Below, piece after piece: positions 8,108-16,844 of a DNA stretch of 64,000 bases. This stretch comes from Micrococcales bacterium (GTDB lineage: Bacteria > Actinomycetota > Actinomycetes > Actinomycetales > Cellulomonadaceae). Both the position numbers and the translations under genes were made by a program. The DNA is taken from contig WRMB01000009.1 of assembly GCA_009777345.1 (NCBI GenBank), positions 1-64,000 on the forward strand. The letters run 5' to 3'. Position 1 is the stretch's first letter. Every line of letters starts with the position of its first letter. Below the pieces are notes generated by a model, which saw only the letters and a list, made by a program, of their open reading frames with translations, was not told where the DNA came from and did not search any database.

Positions 8108-8227
8108 CCGGTACAAGGGTTCCCAGGCCCACGACCCGCCCCCCGAGACTTGTACGAATCGGCAACACGCAGACGATTCCGCAACAGCCTCTCAAGTCTT
8201 GCACCGGCCCGCCAACCCTTGCACCGG
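8108..8227. promoter_or_regulatory. Four CTTGYAC motifs upstream of the MFS gene (operator-like)
   Basis: The motif occurs at 8108-8121 in inverted orientation (CCGGTACAAGGGTT), at 8149-8157 (CTTGTACGA), and as CTTGCACCGG at 8198-8207 and 8218-8227, the last two exactly 20 bp apart. The reverse complement of the first copy matches the last at 13 of 14 positions. The cluster begins 25 bp upstream of the MFS start codon. Confidence 0.45.
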
Positions 8228-8250
8228 GATCAGCGGTCCCGTCCCCCGGG

Positions 8251-9864
8251 CTATTCCGTGACGAGGGCCAGGGCGCCGTAGCGGAACCGGTACGACGCGT
8301 CGAGCGTCCGCTCGGCGCCGGTGACGTTGGTACCGGTCACCGCGACCTGGACGCTCTGCAGGTAGGGCACCGTGGGCAGCTGGGCGGCGATATCGGCCTG
8401 GACCTGTTCGAGCAGCGCGGTCCGCTCCGCCGGGTCGGTCGTGGACCGCTGGGCGACGATCGCGTCGTCGATCGTCGGGTCCTGGAAGTGGCTGGCCAGG
8501 AAGCTGTCGGCGAGGAAGAACGGGGTCAGATAGCTGTCCGCGTCGGAGCAGTCCGGGAACCAGCCCAGCTGGTACGCCGGGTAGGCGTCCATGATCCGGT
8601 CCTCGGAGTAGTGGGCCCACTCGGTGTCGGCCAGCTTGACCCGGAACAGGCCGCCGACCTCCAGCTGGTTCTTGATCAGGGCGTACTCCTCCGACGACGA
8701 CGGGCCGTAATGGTCGGTGTACTGCAGGCTCAGCGCGACCGGCGTGGTCACCTCCGCCTCGGCCAGCACCTGGGTGGCGTGGTCCACCGACGGCCCGCCG
8801 GTGCCGTCGCCGTACAGGTCCCGCATCGGCGCGGTGGCACCGGTCAGCCCGGCCGGCACGGCGGAGTACAGCGGGACGAAGGTGCCCCGGTAGACGTAGT
8901 CGGACAGGGTCTCCCGGTCGAGCAGGTGGGCCACGGCCTGGCGGACCGCCAGGGCCTTGGCCGGGTCGGCCTCGTCCGTCGTGGCGCCGTACGGCTGGGT
9001 GTCGATGTTGAGCACGATGTAGCGGATCTCGCCTCCGGGGCCCTCGACGACCTTGACCTTGTCGTCCTTGCGCAGGTCGGCCACGTCGGTGGGGGACAGG
9101 CTGCGGTACGCGACGTCCACGGTGCCCTGCTGGACGTCGCGCTTGAGGCTGGACGACCGGGCGTAGTAGGTGACGGCGATCTTCTCGGTGCGCGGTGCGC
9201 CCAGCAGTCCCCGGTAGTCCGGGTTCGCCCGGTAGGCGATCTGCTCGTTGAGGCTGTAGCCGGTGATCGTGTAGGGGCCTGCGAACGGCTGACCGCTGAC
9301 GATCGCGCTGTCGGGGGTGACCTCGTTGGCGGAGAAGACCTCCTCGTCCACGACGGGGCCAGCCGGCGAGGCCAGGACCTGCGCGAACGTCTGGTCGTCG
9401 GGGGTCTTCAGGTGGAACACCACGGTGGTGTCGTCCACGGTCTCGGTCTTCTCGAGGTTGCTCAGCAGCGCCGAGGGGCCGTTCGGGTCCTTGATGGCCA
9501 GCTGCCGGTCGAAGCTGAACTTCACGTCAGAGGCGGTCAGTGCGTTGCCGTTGGCGAACGTCAGGTCCGGCTTCAGCCTCACCGTGAACTCGGTGGGCGA
9601 GGTGAACCGCGCCGACTCGGCGATATCCGGCTCCGGGTCGGGGCTGCCGTAGGGGGTGTTCATCAGGAACGGGTAGACCTGGTTCATCACGGTGAACGAC
9701 CCGTTGTCGTACGACCCGGCCGGGTCGAGACCGGTGACCTTGTCGGTGGTGCCGACCTTCAGCGCGCCCTCGTCGGTGCCCTGCGAGCAGCCGACCACCC
9801 CGGCCAGCGTCAGGGCTGCGACGAGCGCCACCGCGCTCGTCCTTCGGGTGAGTGCTCTGGTCAT
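8251..9864 (-). CDS. Family 5 solute-binding lipoprotein (OppA/DppA-like) of an ABC importer
   Basis: The 537-residue precursor starts with a signal peptide ending in a lipobox around VVGC (C26). The mature part has SBP_bac_5 hallmarks: GLDPAGSYDNGSF near the start, the segment EFTVRLKPDLTFANGNALTASDVKFSF and a later AVAHLLDRETLSDYVYRG stretch. Such proteins bind peptides, nickel or other ligands at the membrane face. No permease or ATPase genes are adjacent, so its transporter must be encoded elsewhere or it has another role. An AAGGA site precedes the ATG. It lies 37 bp downstream of a WG-repeat-like lipoprotein gene on the same strand, parallel to the pair at 11948-14420. Confidence 0.92.
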   Translation of the reverse strand: MTRALTRRTSAVALVAALTLAGVVGCSQGTDEGALKVGTTDKVTGLDPAGSYDNGSFTVMNQVYPFLMNTPYGSPDPEPDIAESARFTSPTEFTVRLKPDLTFANGNALTASDVKFSFDRQLAIKDPNGPSALLSNLEKTETVDDTTVVFHLKTPDDQTFAQVLASPAGPVVDEEVFSANEVTPDSAIVSGQPFAGPYTITGYSLNEQIAYRANPDYRGLLGAPRTEKIAVTYYARSSSLKRDVQQGTVDVAYRSLSPTDVADLRKDDKVKVVEGPGGEIRYIVLNIDTQPYGATTDEADPAKALAVRQAVAHLLDRETLSDYVYRGTFVPLYSAVPAGLTGATAPMRDLYGDGTGGPSVDHATQVLAEAEVTTPVALSLQYTDHYGPSSSEEYALIKNQLEVGGLFRVKLADTEWAHYSEDRIMDAYPAYQLGWFPDCSDADSYLTPFFLADSFLASHFQDPTIDDAIVAQRSTTDPAERTALLEQVQADIAAQLPTVPYLQSVQVAVTGTNVTGAERTLDASYRFRYGALALVTE

Positions 9865-9872
9865 CTCGGTCC

Positions 9873-9914
9873 TTCAGTCTTCCAGTCTCAGTCTTCCAGT
9901 TTCAGTCTTCCAGT
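9873..9914. repeat. Three tandem 14-bp repeats across a stop codon
   Basis: Units TTCAGTCTTCCAGT (9873-9886), CTCAGTCTTCCAGT (9887-9900) and TTCAGTCTTCCAGT (9901-9914) are head to tail. The third overlaps the last codons and stop of the WG-like gene on the minus strand; the first two fill the gap to the solute-binding gene and repeat the stop codon. They probably arose by slippage. Confidence 0.85.
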
Positions 9915-11344
9915 ACCGTGTAGCGGGCCTCGTCGTACAGCCAGTCCCCGGCGGCGTCCACGTAGCCTCGCCGGTTCTTGGTGGTCGCCCAGAAGTACAC
10001 GGTGCCGTCAGCGGCGACGACCTGTCCCGTGATCGTACCCAGACCGGTCGCCCCGCCGGAGCCGTCGAGCACCATCCGCAGGCCGTTGTCCGATACCACC
10101 TGGACGTAGGCGTCCGCCCAGGCGGTCGCGGCGCGGTACGGGGCGGGGACGTCGAAGGTCTGGCCGGTGGTCAGGTTGTGCACCGTGGACCCGGTGGCGT
10201 CGGTGAACAGGCGGTCCGACAGCGCTGTGGTCATGCCCGTCGGCAGCGGGGTGGAGGTGCCCTCGGGCAGCGTCACCAGCCGGGCGGTGCCGTCGGCGGC
10301 GCTGGCCACGCAGGTGCGCACCTTAGTGCTCCCTGCCGTGCTCTCGTTGCACACCGCGGACTCGGTGCCCGGGTCCACCACGACCTCCAGACCCACGGTG
10401 ACCAGACCGGTGCTGGTGCCCCCGGCGGCCGAGGTCACCTGGTAGCCGGTGACGCTGCCGTCGGTCGCCAGCAGCGGGACGATACCCGTCCAGTCCCGGC
10501 CGGTCCTGGTCAGCGTGGTGTCCACGAAGTACCACGACGGGCCGGTCGACACCCAGCCGTAGCCGTCCACGAGCCCTCCGGCCCGGGTGAAGGTCTGGGT
10601 CGAGGCCCACGACCCGGTCTGGTCGAGGTAGCGCTGCATACCCCTGGTGTCGAGGACCGGGACCGGCCACCCGCCCGTGCCTGCCTGGTGCCCGTCGGCG
10701 AGGACGAGGCTCGCCACGTCGTCGGGCAGCCTGGTCGTGGTGCCGGTGGTCGCGTCGTGCAGGTACGGTGCCGTGGTCCGTCCGCCCTGCTCGGTGGCCG
10801 GGACCCAGACCACCGCGGCGTCCAGGGCGATCCCGGGGGGCAGGTCGGACGGGGCCAGGTCCGGCAGGGTCACGACGCTGGGCCCCTGCTCGGTGCCCGC
10901 CGTCGCGTAGCCGGGCAGCGGACCGCAGGTCACGGTGGTGACGTTCAGGCTGGTTTCGGGGCTCGTCTCGGTGTCCGTCAGGGTGCCGATCGCCTCGCCC
11001 GTGGCGTCCAGGGCGTCGAGCTGTCCGTCACCCCAGGCCAGGAGGACGTCGGTGCCGTCGGTGGCGGGGCAGAGCCGGTGCGCGCGGTAGGTCGGCCGCA
11101 CCACGACCCGCCCCGACTGGTCGACGAAACCCACCCGGCGCACCGTCGTGCCGTCGGCCGACGCAGTGTCCCGGACCAGCGGGAACAGACGCCCGTCGGC
11201 CGTGGCGGTCTGGGTCGCGGTACCAGGGGCCGCGATCGGGGCGCGCTCGGTGCAGGCGCCGGTGAGCAGGGCTGCCGTCGTGGCCGCGACGGCGAGCCTC
11301 GTCCAGCCGCGGGCGTGAACCGCGCTTCTCGCCACCTTGGTCAC
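9902..11344 (-). CDS. WG-repeat-like exported lipoprotein (copy A)
   Basis: The 480-residue protein has a signal peptide with a plausible lipobox LTGAC (C31). Several segments resemble WG/KWG repeats, for example VGFVDQSGRVVVRPTY, then GMQRYLDQTGSWAS, GYGWVSTGPSWYFVDTTL and a C-terminal RGYVDAAGDWLYDEARY, interspersed with LDATGEAIG-like strands. This suggests a beta-rich extracellular propeller or solenoid. It is a clear paralogue of the gene at 12927-14420 (shared segment order, similar ends YTVLED and YRLMED). On the minus strand TACCCT ends 8 nt before the GTG start, so the mRNA may be leaderless. The following gene encodes a solute-binding lipoprotein. Biochemical function is unknown. 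Confidence 0.75.
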   Translation of the reverse strand: MTKVARSAVHARGWTRLAVAATTAALLTGACTERAPIAAPGTATQTATADGRLFPLVRDTASADGTTVRRVGFVDQSGRVVVRPTYRAHRLCPATDGTDVLLAWGDGQLDALDATGEAIGTLTDTETSPETSLNVTTVTCGPLPGYATAGTEQGPSVVTLPDLAPSDLPPGIALDAAVVWVPATEQGGRTTAPYLHDATTGTTTRLPDDVASLVLADGHQAGTGGWPVPVLDTRGMQRYLDQTGSWASTQTFTRAGGLVDGYGWVSTGPSWYFVDTTLTRTGRDWTGIVPLLATDGSVTGYQVTSAAGGTSTGLVTVGLEVVVDPGTESAVCNESTAGSTKVRTCVASAADGTARLVTLPEGTSTPLPTGMTTALSDRLFTDATGSTVHNLTTGQTFDVPAPYRAATAWADAYVQVVSDNGLRMVLDGSGGATGLGTITGQVVAADGTVYFWATTKNRRGYVDAAGDWLYDEARYTVLED

Positions 11345-11381
11345 GGTTCTTGAGGGTAGCTGCCCGTCCGGTGCTGCGGAG

Positions 11382-11867
11382 TCAGACGGCGGGTGATCGC
11401 TGCTCCAGGTCGAGCAGGTGACGTTTGCGCTCCAGCCCCCCGGCGTACCCGGTCAGCCCGGACCGGCCGACGACGCGGTGGCAGGGCACGACGATCGACA
11501 GCGGGTTGCGGCCCACCGCCGCCCCGACCGCCCGGGAGGCCGCCGGACGGCCGAGCGCTACGGCCAGTGCACCGTAGGTCGTGGTCTGGCCGTACCCGAT
11601 CTGCGCCAGCGCCGCCCAGACCGAGCGCTGGAACGGTGTGCCCACGGTCCGCAGCGGCAGGTCGAAGGTCTGGCGCTGACCGGCGAGGTACTCGTCGAGC
11701 TGGGTGGTCACGGCGGCGAACACCGCACCGGGCTCCACGGGTGCTCCGATCCGGTCGGGCCGCGGGGCAGGCCGGTGACCGTCGAAGTACAGGCCGGTGA
11801 GCGCACCGTCGTCGTCGGCGACGAGGGTGAGCGGGCCGAGCGGCGAGGGGATCGTCGTGTGGCGCAC
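11382..11867 (-). CDS. ogt: Methylated-DNA-protein cysteine S-methyltransferase (O6-alkylguanine repair)
   Basis: The 161-residue protein shows the Ogt/AGT active site IVVPCHRVVG with the alkyl-acceptor cysteine, the preceding helix-turn-helix region GTPFQRSVWAALAQIGYGQT with the arginine finger in GRPAASRAVGAA, and the trailing GYAGGLERKRHLLDLE. It transfers alkyl groups from O6-alkylguanine to itself once. GTG at 11867 is the preferred start because AGGAGG lies 5 nt upstream; the longer frame lacks family similarity. It separates the two WG-like/solute-binding gene pairs and has no evident functional link with them. Confidence 0.93.
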   Translation of the reverse strand: MRHTTIPSPLGPLTLVADDDGALTGLYFDGHRPAPRPDRIGAPVEPGAVFAAVTTQLDEYLAGQRQTFDLPLRTVGTPFQRSVWAALAQIGYGQTTTYGALAVALGRPAASRAVGAAVGRNPLSIVVPCHRVVGRSGLTGYAGGLERKRHLLDLEQRSPAV

Positions 11868-11947
11868 AGGGCCTCCTCGGGATGGTTCTCCGGTCCGGGT
11901 TCCGTGCGGTCGTTCACTGATCACAGACGACCGCACGCCTGGCAAGC

Positions 11948-12925
11948 CTACGGTGCGGCGACGGTGACGTAGCCCGCGTCGGCGACGGTCTGGCGGCCCT
12001 GGTCGGTGCCCAGCCAGGCGACCACCTGGCGGGCGGGGCTGTCGGCCGGCTCGGTGGCGCGGATCACGGCGTAGAAGTCGTTGACCCACGGGTAGCTGCC
12101 GTCGGCGATAGTGGTCGGGTTCGGCGCGATCCCGTCGATGGTGACGATCCGGACGCCCGAGACGGCGTACTGGTTGGTCACGTAGTAGTACACCGAGTAG
12201 CCCAGGGCGGTGCCGGTGTTGTCGTAGGCGGCCACCCCGTCCACCAGATCGCCCATCTCGGTGGCGACCAGCTCGGTGGGAGGATAGGCCATCGCCGTGC
12301 TGCCCATGACGAGCTTGCGCATCAGGGCCTGCGAACCGGACGCCTCGGGACGCTGGAAGGCCACGATCGGGGCGTCCGGGCCGCCGACCTGCGACCAGCG
12401 GGTGATCGTCCCGGTGTAGATGTCACGCACCTGCTCGGACGTCAGGTTGCGCACCGGGTTGGACTCGTTGGTGAGGAACACCAGCGCGTCACGACCGATG
12501 GGCGTGAACTCCAGAGTCCTGGACTCCATCGTCCCGCCGTCGGGGTCGATACCGGTCTGCTCGGCCGGTTCGTAGGCCAGCAGCAGGTCCGCACTGCCCT
12601 CGGCCAGGTTCCGGTAGGCGTAGGGGGTGGTGCTGAACTGCACCGAGCTTTCGGCGATGGTGGCGTCCAGACCGGTGGTGCGCTGCAGGACCAGCACGCC
12701 CAGCGGGACGGTCGCGGTCGAACCGTCCATCCGGGGGAAGTCCGCCGGGGCCATGATCGGCTCGTAGACGCTCGACGGCTCGGAGGCCGGGGCCGTACCG
12801 GTGCCGGGCGTACCGGTGACGGTCGGTGCGTCCGGCGTGCAGGCGGCCAGGGCCAGGGCCGCGGCCAGACCGACCGCGGCGAGCCAGGCAGGACGGCGCC
12901 CGGTGGCATATGTAGTGGTGTGCAT
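11948..12925 (-). CDS. PstS-like periplasmic-binding-fold lipoprotein
   Basis: The 325-residue protein has a lipoprotein signal ending LALAAC (C29). The mature part resembles the PBP-like/PstS family: STTPYAYRNLAEGSADLLLAYEPA, GRDALVFLTNESNPVRNLTSEQVRDIYTGTITRW, GSQALMRKLVM and WVNDFYAVIR. PstS relatives bind phosphate or other oxyanions, but the classical phosphate-contact motif is not obvious, so ligand identity is open. Its ATG lies immediately after the stop of the upstream WG-like gene (ggactgatATG), so the two are co-transcribed and probably coupled. No pstC/A/B genes are nearby. Confidence 0.87.
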   Translation of the reverse strand: MHTTTYATGRRPAWLAAVGLAAALALAACTPDAPTVTGTPGTGTAPASEPSSVYEPIMAPADFPRMDGSTATVPLGVLVLQRTTGLDATIAESSVQFSTTPYAYRNLAEGSADLLLAYEPAEQTGIDPDGGTMESRTLEFTPIGRDALVFLTNESNPVRNLTSEQVRDIYTGTITRWSQVGGPDAPIVAFQRPEASGSQALMRKLVMGSTAMAYPPTELVATEMGDLVDGVAAYDNTGTALGYSVYYYVTNQYAVSGVRIVTIDGIAPNPTTIADGSYPWVNDFYAVIRATEPADSPARQVVAWLGTDQGRQTVADAGYVTVAAP

Positions 12926-12926
12926 A

Positions 12927-14420
12927 TCAGTCCTCCATCAGCCGGTACCGGGATCCGCGGTAGAGCCAGGTGCCGGTGGCGTCGACCCAGCCTTGCTGGT
13001 CACCGGCGTGGGCCCAGTAGTACATCTTGCCGTCGACGGTGACGACGGTCCGCTCCACGGTGGCCAGCGGGGTGACGGCGCCGGTGGCGTCCAGGACCAG
13101 GCGCAGCCCGTTGTCGGACTCGCAGACGACGTACGCGTCGCCGCCAGGGTTCCACCCGTCGTCTATCACGGCGTGGAACGGGGCGGGGACGTCGAACGTC
13201 TCGCCGGTCGTGGTGCGGAACACCCGGGTGCCGTCGGCGGTGGCGACCAGCTGTGCCGACAGCACGGTGGTGAACCCGTCGGGCAGCGGGGTCGAGGCGC
13301 CGTCGGGCAGCCTGACCAGCCGGGGCCCGGTGCCGTCGACCACCAGGCAGGCCGCGTCGGACGTGTCGTGCGACTGGTAGCACCTGGTGCGCGACGTCCC
13401 AGGGGCGGCCAGGACCGTCAGGTCCGGTGCCAGCAGGCCGGTGCGGGCCGTCTCGGGATCGTCGGACCCGTCGTCGTCCGGCAGGGTGACCGTGTAGCCC
13501 AGGACGCTGGCGAACAAGGGGTTGGTCGCACGGGGCGGTCGGGTCGTGAAGACCGGCCAGATCTGGCCGTAGTCAGGGCTGACCTGGCGGAGCGAGGGGT
13601 TCACGAAATAGCTCGACGTGCCGTCCGAGACGGCGGCGTACCCGTGGGCGAACGGCCGGGCCGTCGAGAACCCAGGCGGCGCCACCCAGCGGCCGGAGCG
13701 GTCGATGTACCCCTGCTGGCCGGTGCTTCTGGCCGGGACCGGCCACTCGCCTGTCGACACGGGTGACAGGGTGACGGGGTAGTGGTAGGAGTCCCAGCTG
13801 ATAGGGGACAAGTAGTCCTGGCCGGTGCCTCCGGCGGCGGTCTGGACGCGTCGGCCAGTCCGGTGGATCAGCTCGGCGGACCGCGCCAGCAGCCAGTCGT
13901 CGTCCACGGCAACGCCTGTGTCCGCTGTGCGCGCGTCCAGCTGGTCCGACCGGGACAGGTCGGGCAGGGTCGCGATCCAGTCCTCCCATCCCCAGGTTTC
14001 GTTCGGATCGTGGTTGTCGTAGTTGTTCGTCGTGCGGTAGAGCGAGACGTAGCCGGGCAGCGGACCGCAGCTGGCACCGGCGAGGCTGGCCTGGGTCGAC
14101 CCGACGACCCGGCCGTCGGCGTCCAGCACGTCCACCCGGTCGTCGGCCTGCGCGACCACCAGGGCCTCTCCCCGCGGACCGGGGCACAGTCTGTACTCGA
14201 CGTAGATCGGCTCAGCCACGAGCCGTCCCGAGGTGTCGACGAAACCGATCCGGTCGTGGTTCTTCGACAGTACGAAGCCGTTAGCCCGGACTGACGGGGA
14301 ATAGTGCCAGACCGGCAGCAGCGGCCCAGCGTTGCGCGGGGTCGGGTCGTCCGTCGTGCAGACGACCAGGGCGACGAGGGCTGTGGCGAGCAGGGCACCG
14401 ATCCGGTTCAGGGCCCGCAT
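12927..14420 (-). CDS. WG-repeat-like exported protein (copy B)
   Basis: I took the ATG at 14420, preceded by a purine-rich AAAGGACG; an upstream open extension lacks similarity. The protein begins with a signal sequence (RIGALLATALVALVVCTTD); the cysteine context VVC is not a canonical lipobox, so lipidation is uncertain. The mature region has WG-like segments such as IGFVDTSGRLVAEPIY, QGYIDRSGRWVAPPGF and the C-terminal QGWVDATGTWLYRGSRY, and a VVAQADDRVDVLDADGRVVGS strand matching copy A. The paralogy with the 9902 gene is plain from shared order and spacing. It is directly followed by a PstS-like lipoprotein gene. Function unknown; a surface sensor or scaffold is one possibility. Confidence 0.75.
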   Translation of the reverse strand: MRALNRIGALLATALVALVVCTTDDPTPRNAGPLLPVWHYSPSVRANGFVLSKNHDRIGFVDTSGRLVAEPIYVEYRLCPGPRGEALVVAQADDRVDVLDADGRVVGSTQASLAGASCGPLPGYVSLYRTTNNYDNHDPNETWGWEDWIATLPDLSRSDQLDARTADTGVAVDDDWLLARSAELIHRTGRRVQTAAGGTGQDYLSPISWDSYHYPVTLSPVSTGEWPVPARSTGQQGYIDRSGRWVAPPGFSTARPFAHGYAAVSDGTSSYFVNPSLRQVSPDYGQIWPVFTTRPPRATNPLFASVLGYTVTLPDDDGSDDPETARTGLLAPDLTVLAAPGTSRTRCYQSHDTSDAACLVVDGTGPRLVRLPDGASTPLPDGFTTVLSAQLVATADGTRVFRTTTGETFDVPAPFHAVIDDGWNPGGDAYVVCESDNGLRLVLDATGAVTPLATVERTVVTVDGKMYYWAHAGDQQGWVDATGTWLYRGSRYRLMED

Positions 14421-14508
14421 CGCCAGGACGTCCTTTCCGATAGTGAGACTGGTTCTGGTCCAGCACATTACCGGATGGTCGCCGTCGATTCTGGAGCCAG
14501 CCGAACGG

Positions 14509-15906
14509 TCAGGCTGGCGGTGTGCCGTCCACGGTACCGCTGAGCACGGTGCCGTCCGGTACGACGCCACCGGAAGGCCCGAGGACGACGTCGCCGACGA
14601 CGGTGACGTCCCGGCCGAAGGTCCAGTCCCCGAGCACCCGCAGCGAGGTGGCGCGGCGCAGGGACGGCACCCCGTGGGCGAAGCGTTCCTCGAACCCGGC
14701 GATCGTCCGGTACGCCTGCGCCAGCTCGACGACCGGTGCGTTCTCGACGACCAGCCGCAGCCGGGCGTCGGCGGTGACCGCGTAGGCGTCCGAGCGCAGC
14801 AGCGCCAGCTCGTCGGTGGTCTTGACCGGCAGGAAGCGGGACCGGTCCACCACGATCGCCGTCGCCCCGGCGAACACCTCGACGGCCGCGCCCATCGCCG
14901 ACTCGACCTGGACGACCTGCGGTGACGTCGGGTCGGTCGGGTCGACGGTCTTGACGTTGCGGATCAGCGGCAGGCCGAGCACCCCGCCCCGCTCGACCAG
15001 CGTGGCGCGCAGCGCCGCCAGGTCCCACCACAGGTTGTTGGTGTGGAAGTACGGGTGCCGGTCGGTGTCGGTGAAGCAGTCCATCTCGTCGGCCGGGGTC
15101 TGGGCGGTGTCGCGCAGCACCAGCCGACCGTCGGCCCGGCGGACCGCCAGGTGCCCGCCCTTGCGGTCCATCACGGTGCGGCGGCACAGCTCGGCGGCGT
15201 ACGGGGCGCCCGAGGCGGCGAACCAGCCCGCGACCCGGGCGTCCGGTCCGGCACCCAGGTTGTCGGAGTTCGACACCGAGGCGTACGCGAACCCCGCGTC
15301 CAGCAGCCGGTCCAGCACCCCGGCGGACAGCAGCGCCGGGTAGACGTCGCCGTGCCCGGGCGGGCACCACTCCAGCTCTGGGTCCGCGGGCCAGGACACC
15401 GGGGTGAGGTCGTCGGCGCGCAGCTTCGGCTCCCGGGACTGCAGGACGTCGAGCGGCAGGTCGTCGACCGGTAGTCCCGGGTAGGGGTGCAGCGCCGCCA
15501 GGGTGTCGTCGTGGGTGCGGAACGAGGTCAGGAACAGCAGCGGCAGCCGGGCGTCCCAGATGCCTCTGGCGGCCAGCACCTGGGTGGCGAGCAGGTCCAG
15601 GAAGCTGCGCCCGTCGCGCACCGGCAGCAGCGACTTGGCCCGGTCCAGGCCCATCGACGTGCCCAGGCCGCCGTTGAGCTTGATGATCACGGTCCTGGCC
15701 AGGGCGGCGCGGGCGGCGTCGTCGGTCACCGTCACCGCGTCCAGCCGGGGCGGGTCGGTCAGGGGGGCGATGGACGCCTCGCTGATCAGCCCGGTGGCCC
15801 CGGCCTCCAGCTGGCGGTAGTACGCGGTGAAGACGTCGATCGGCACCGGGTCGACCTGGGCGGCGCGCATCGCCTGCTGGGCGGCCCGCAGGCCCGCCTC
15901 GCTCAT
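14509..15906 (-). CDS. UTP-glucose-1-phosphate uridylyltransferase, eukaryote-like UDPGP family
   Basis: The 465-residue protein matches the UDPGP family rather than bacterial GalU: the nucleotide-binding loop IIKLNGGLGTSMGLDRAKSL near residue 75, the substrate segments LLFLTSFRTHDDT, EWCPPGHGDVYPAL, SNSDNLGAG and the FHTNNLWW stretch, then a left-handed beta-helix-like end (GDWTFGRDVTVVGDVVLG). It makes UDP-glucose for glycogen, trehalose and cell-envelope sugars. The ATG at 15906 is chosen because the conserved N-terminus begins there; the longer frame upstream is a shadow. It is monocistronic, on the same strand as its neighbours. Eukaryote-type UGPase is known in some actinobacteria, so this need not be recent transfer. 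Confidence 0.93.
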   Translation of the reverse strand: MSEAGLRAAQQAMRAAQVDPVPIDVFTAYYRQLEAGATGLISEASIAPLTDPPRLDAVTVTDDAARAALARTVIIKLNGGLGTSMGLDRAKSLLPVRDGRSFLDLLATQVLAARGIWDARLPLLFLTSFRTHDDTLAALHPYPGLPVDDLPLDVLQSREPKLRADDLTPVSWPADPELEWCPPGHGDVYPALLSAGVLDRLLDAGFAYASVSNSDNLGAGPDARVAGWFAASGAPYAAELCRRTVMDRKGGHLAVRRADGRLVLRDTAQTPADEMDCFTDTDRHPYFHTNNLWWDLAALRATLVERGGVLGLPLIRNVKTVDPTDPTSPQVVQVESAMGAAVEVFAGATAIVVDRSRFLPVKTTDELALLRSDAYAVTADARLRLVVENAPVVELAQAYRTIAGFEERFAHGVPSLRRATSLRVLGDWTFGRDVTVVGDVVLGPSGGVVPDGTVLSGTVDGTPPA

Positions 15907-16072
15907 CGGGCTGTCACCGCCGGGTGGGCGGCCCAGACGGCGGCCACCACGCTGTACCCGGTGCCGCCGGTGACCAGCCACGTCATCCGTCCGCCCGCTC
16001 CCGTCCTGAGATGTGGTGTCCACCCTAGCGCCACTACCTGCACGGTCGCCCAGCAGCCAGACCACAGGAGCG

Positions 16073-16108
16073 GACGACCCCGCGTACCAGACGGTACGCG
16101 GGGTCGTC
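16073..16108. terminator. Strong hairpin downstream of the AIM24 gene
   Basis: A perfect 16-bp GC-rich stem (16073-16088 with 16093-16108) closes an AGAC loop. It lies 40 bp beyond the AIM24 stop on the minus strand and upstream of the UGPase start. There is no T-tract, as is common for high-GC actinobacterial terminators. The rest of 15907-16148 holds no gene that I can see. Confidence 0.75.
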
Positions 16109-16148
16109 AGGCAGGAGACGGTCAGCCGAAGACGCCGCCGCTGGACGA

Positions 16149-16844
16149 CTACTGGGCCGCGCCGTAGTAGACGCCCTCGCTGGGCTGGATCAGCACATAG
16201 CCCTGACCGCCGAACGCGACCTGGAAGGTCTCGCCGGTGCCGCCGCGGAGCATCGTGCCGAGACCGCCGGCGTCGGTGCGCAGGCTCGTGGTCACCCCAG
16301 ACGTCCACAGCACGACGGCCTGCGGGTCGCCGAACGTCGGGGCGGACGCCACGTCCAGCGCCACCGGGACGCCGTCGGAGGTCACCGCGACATACCCCGT
16401 GCCCTTCAGCACGACGTTGAACAGGCCACCGGCCATCGCGCCGCCGATGAGCGCCTTGGCGCCCTTGCCCTGGACTCTCTGGATGTCCCACTGGATCGAG
16501 GAGGAGAAGGCCAGGACCGACGACCCGTTGATCGTGACCATGTCGTTCTCCAGGTACAGCACCTGGACCTCCTGGGCCCGCGAGGCGAGGAAGAGCTCGC
16601 CCTGGCCGGTCGCCTCCATCAGGCTGACGCCCTCGCCGGTGACCGCGCCCTTGAGCATCCGTCCCACACCCTGGCTCTTCTTCTTGAAGTGCACATCACC
16701 CTGGTAGGCGACCATCGAGCCCTCCAGGCACTGTACTGGCCCGAAGTTCATCTGGACCTTGAGAAGCTTCTTGTTCTGCAGCTGGAACTGCTGGTTGGAC
16801 GCGACTTCCTGGAAGTCGGTGAACAGCGAACCATGAATCGGCAT
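16149..16844 (-). CDS. AIM24 family protein
   Basis: The 231-residue protein is a beta-rich AIM24 (DUF124-type) member: it starts MPIHGSLFTDFQEV and contains the family's LEGSMVAYQGDVHFKKKSQG segment and the GEGVSLMEATGQGELFLA motif, followed by glycine-rich strands GAKALIGGAMAGGLFN and GGTGETFQVAFGGQGYVLIQP. It has no signal peptide or membrane helix. GAGGA precedes the ATG by 6 nt. Bacterial AIM24 proteins often co-occur with stress or TerD-like genes but have no firmly established activity. Base composition is slightly less GC-rich than its neighbours. The gene stands alone with a strong hairpin downstream. The 16845-17056 gap on the other side contains nothing recognisable. Confidence 0.9.
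   Translation of the reverse strand: MPIHGSLFTDFQEVASNQQFQLQNKKLLKVQMNFGPVQCLEGSMVAYQGDVHFKKKSQGVGRMLKGAVTGEGVSLMEATGQGELFLASRAQEVQVLYLENDMVTINGSSVLAFSSSIQWDIQRVQGKGAKALIGGAMAGGLFNVVLKGTGYVAVTSDGVPVALDVASAPTFGDPQAVVLWTSGVTTSLRTDAGGLGTMLRGGTGETFQVAFGGQGYVLIQPSEGVYYGAAQ

Noticed and set aside
12801..13766. Long open frame on the plus strand opposite the WG-like gene
   Set aside because: It is a GC-rich shadow with Gly/Arg/Val-rich composition and no family features; the minus-strand gene explains the frame.
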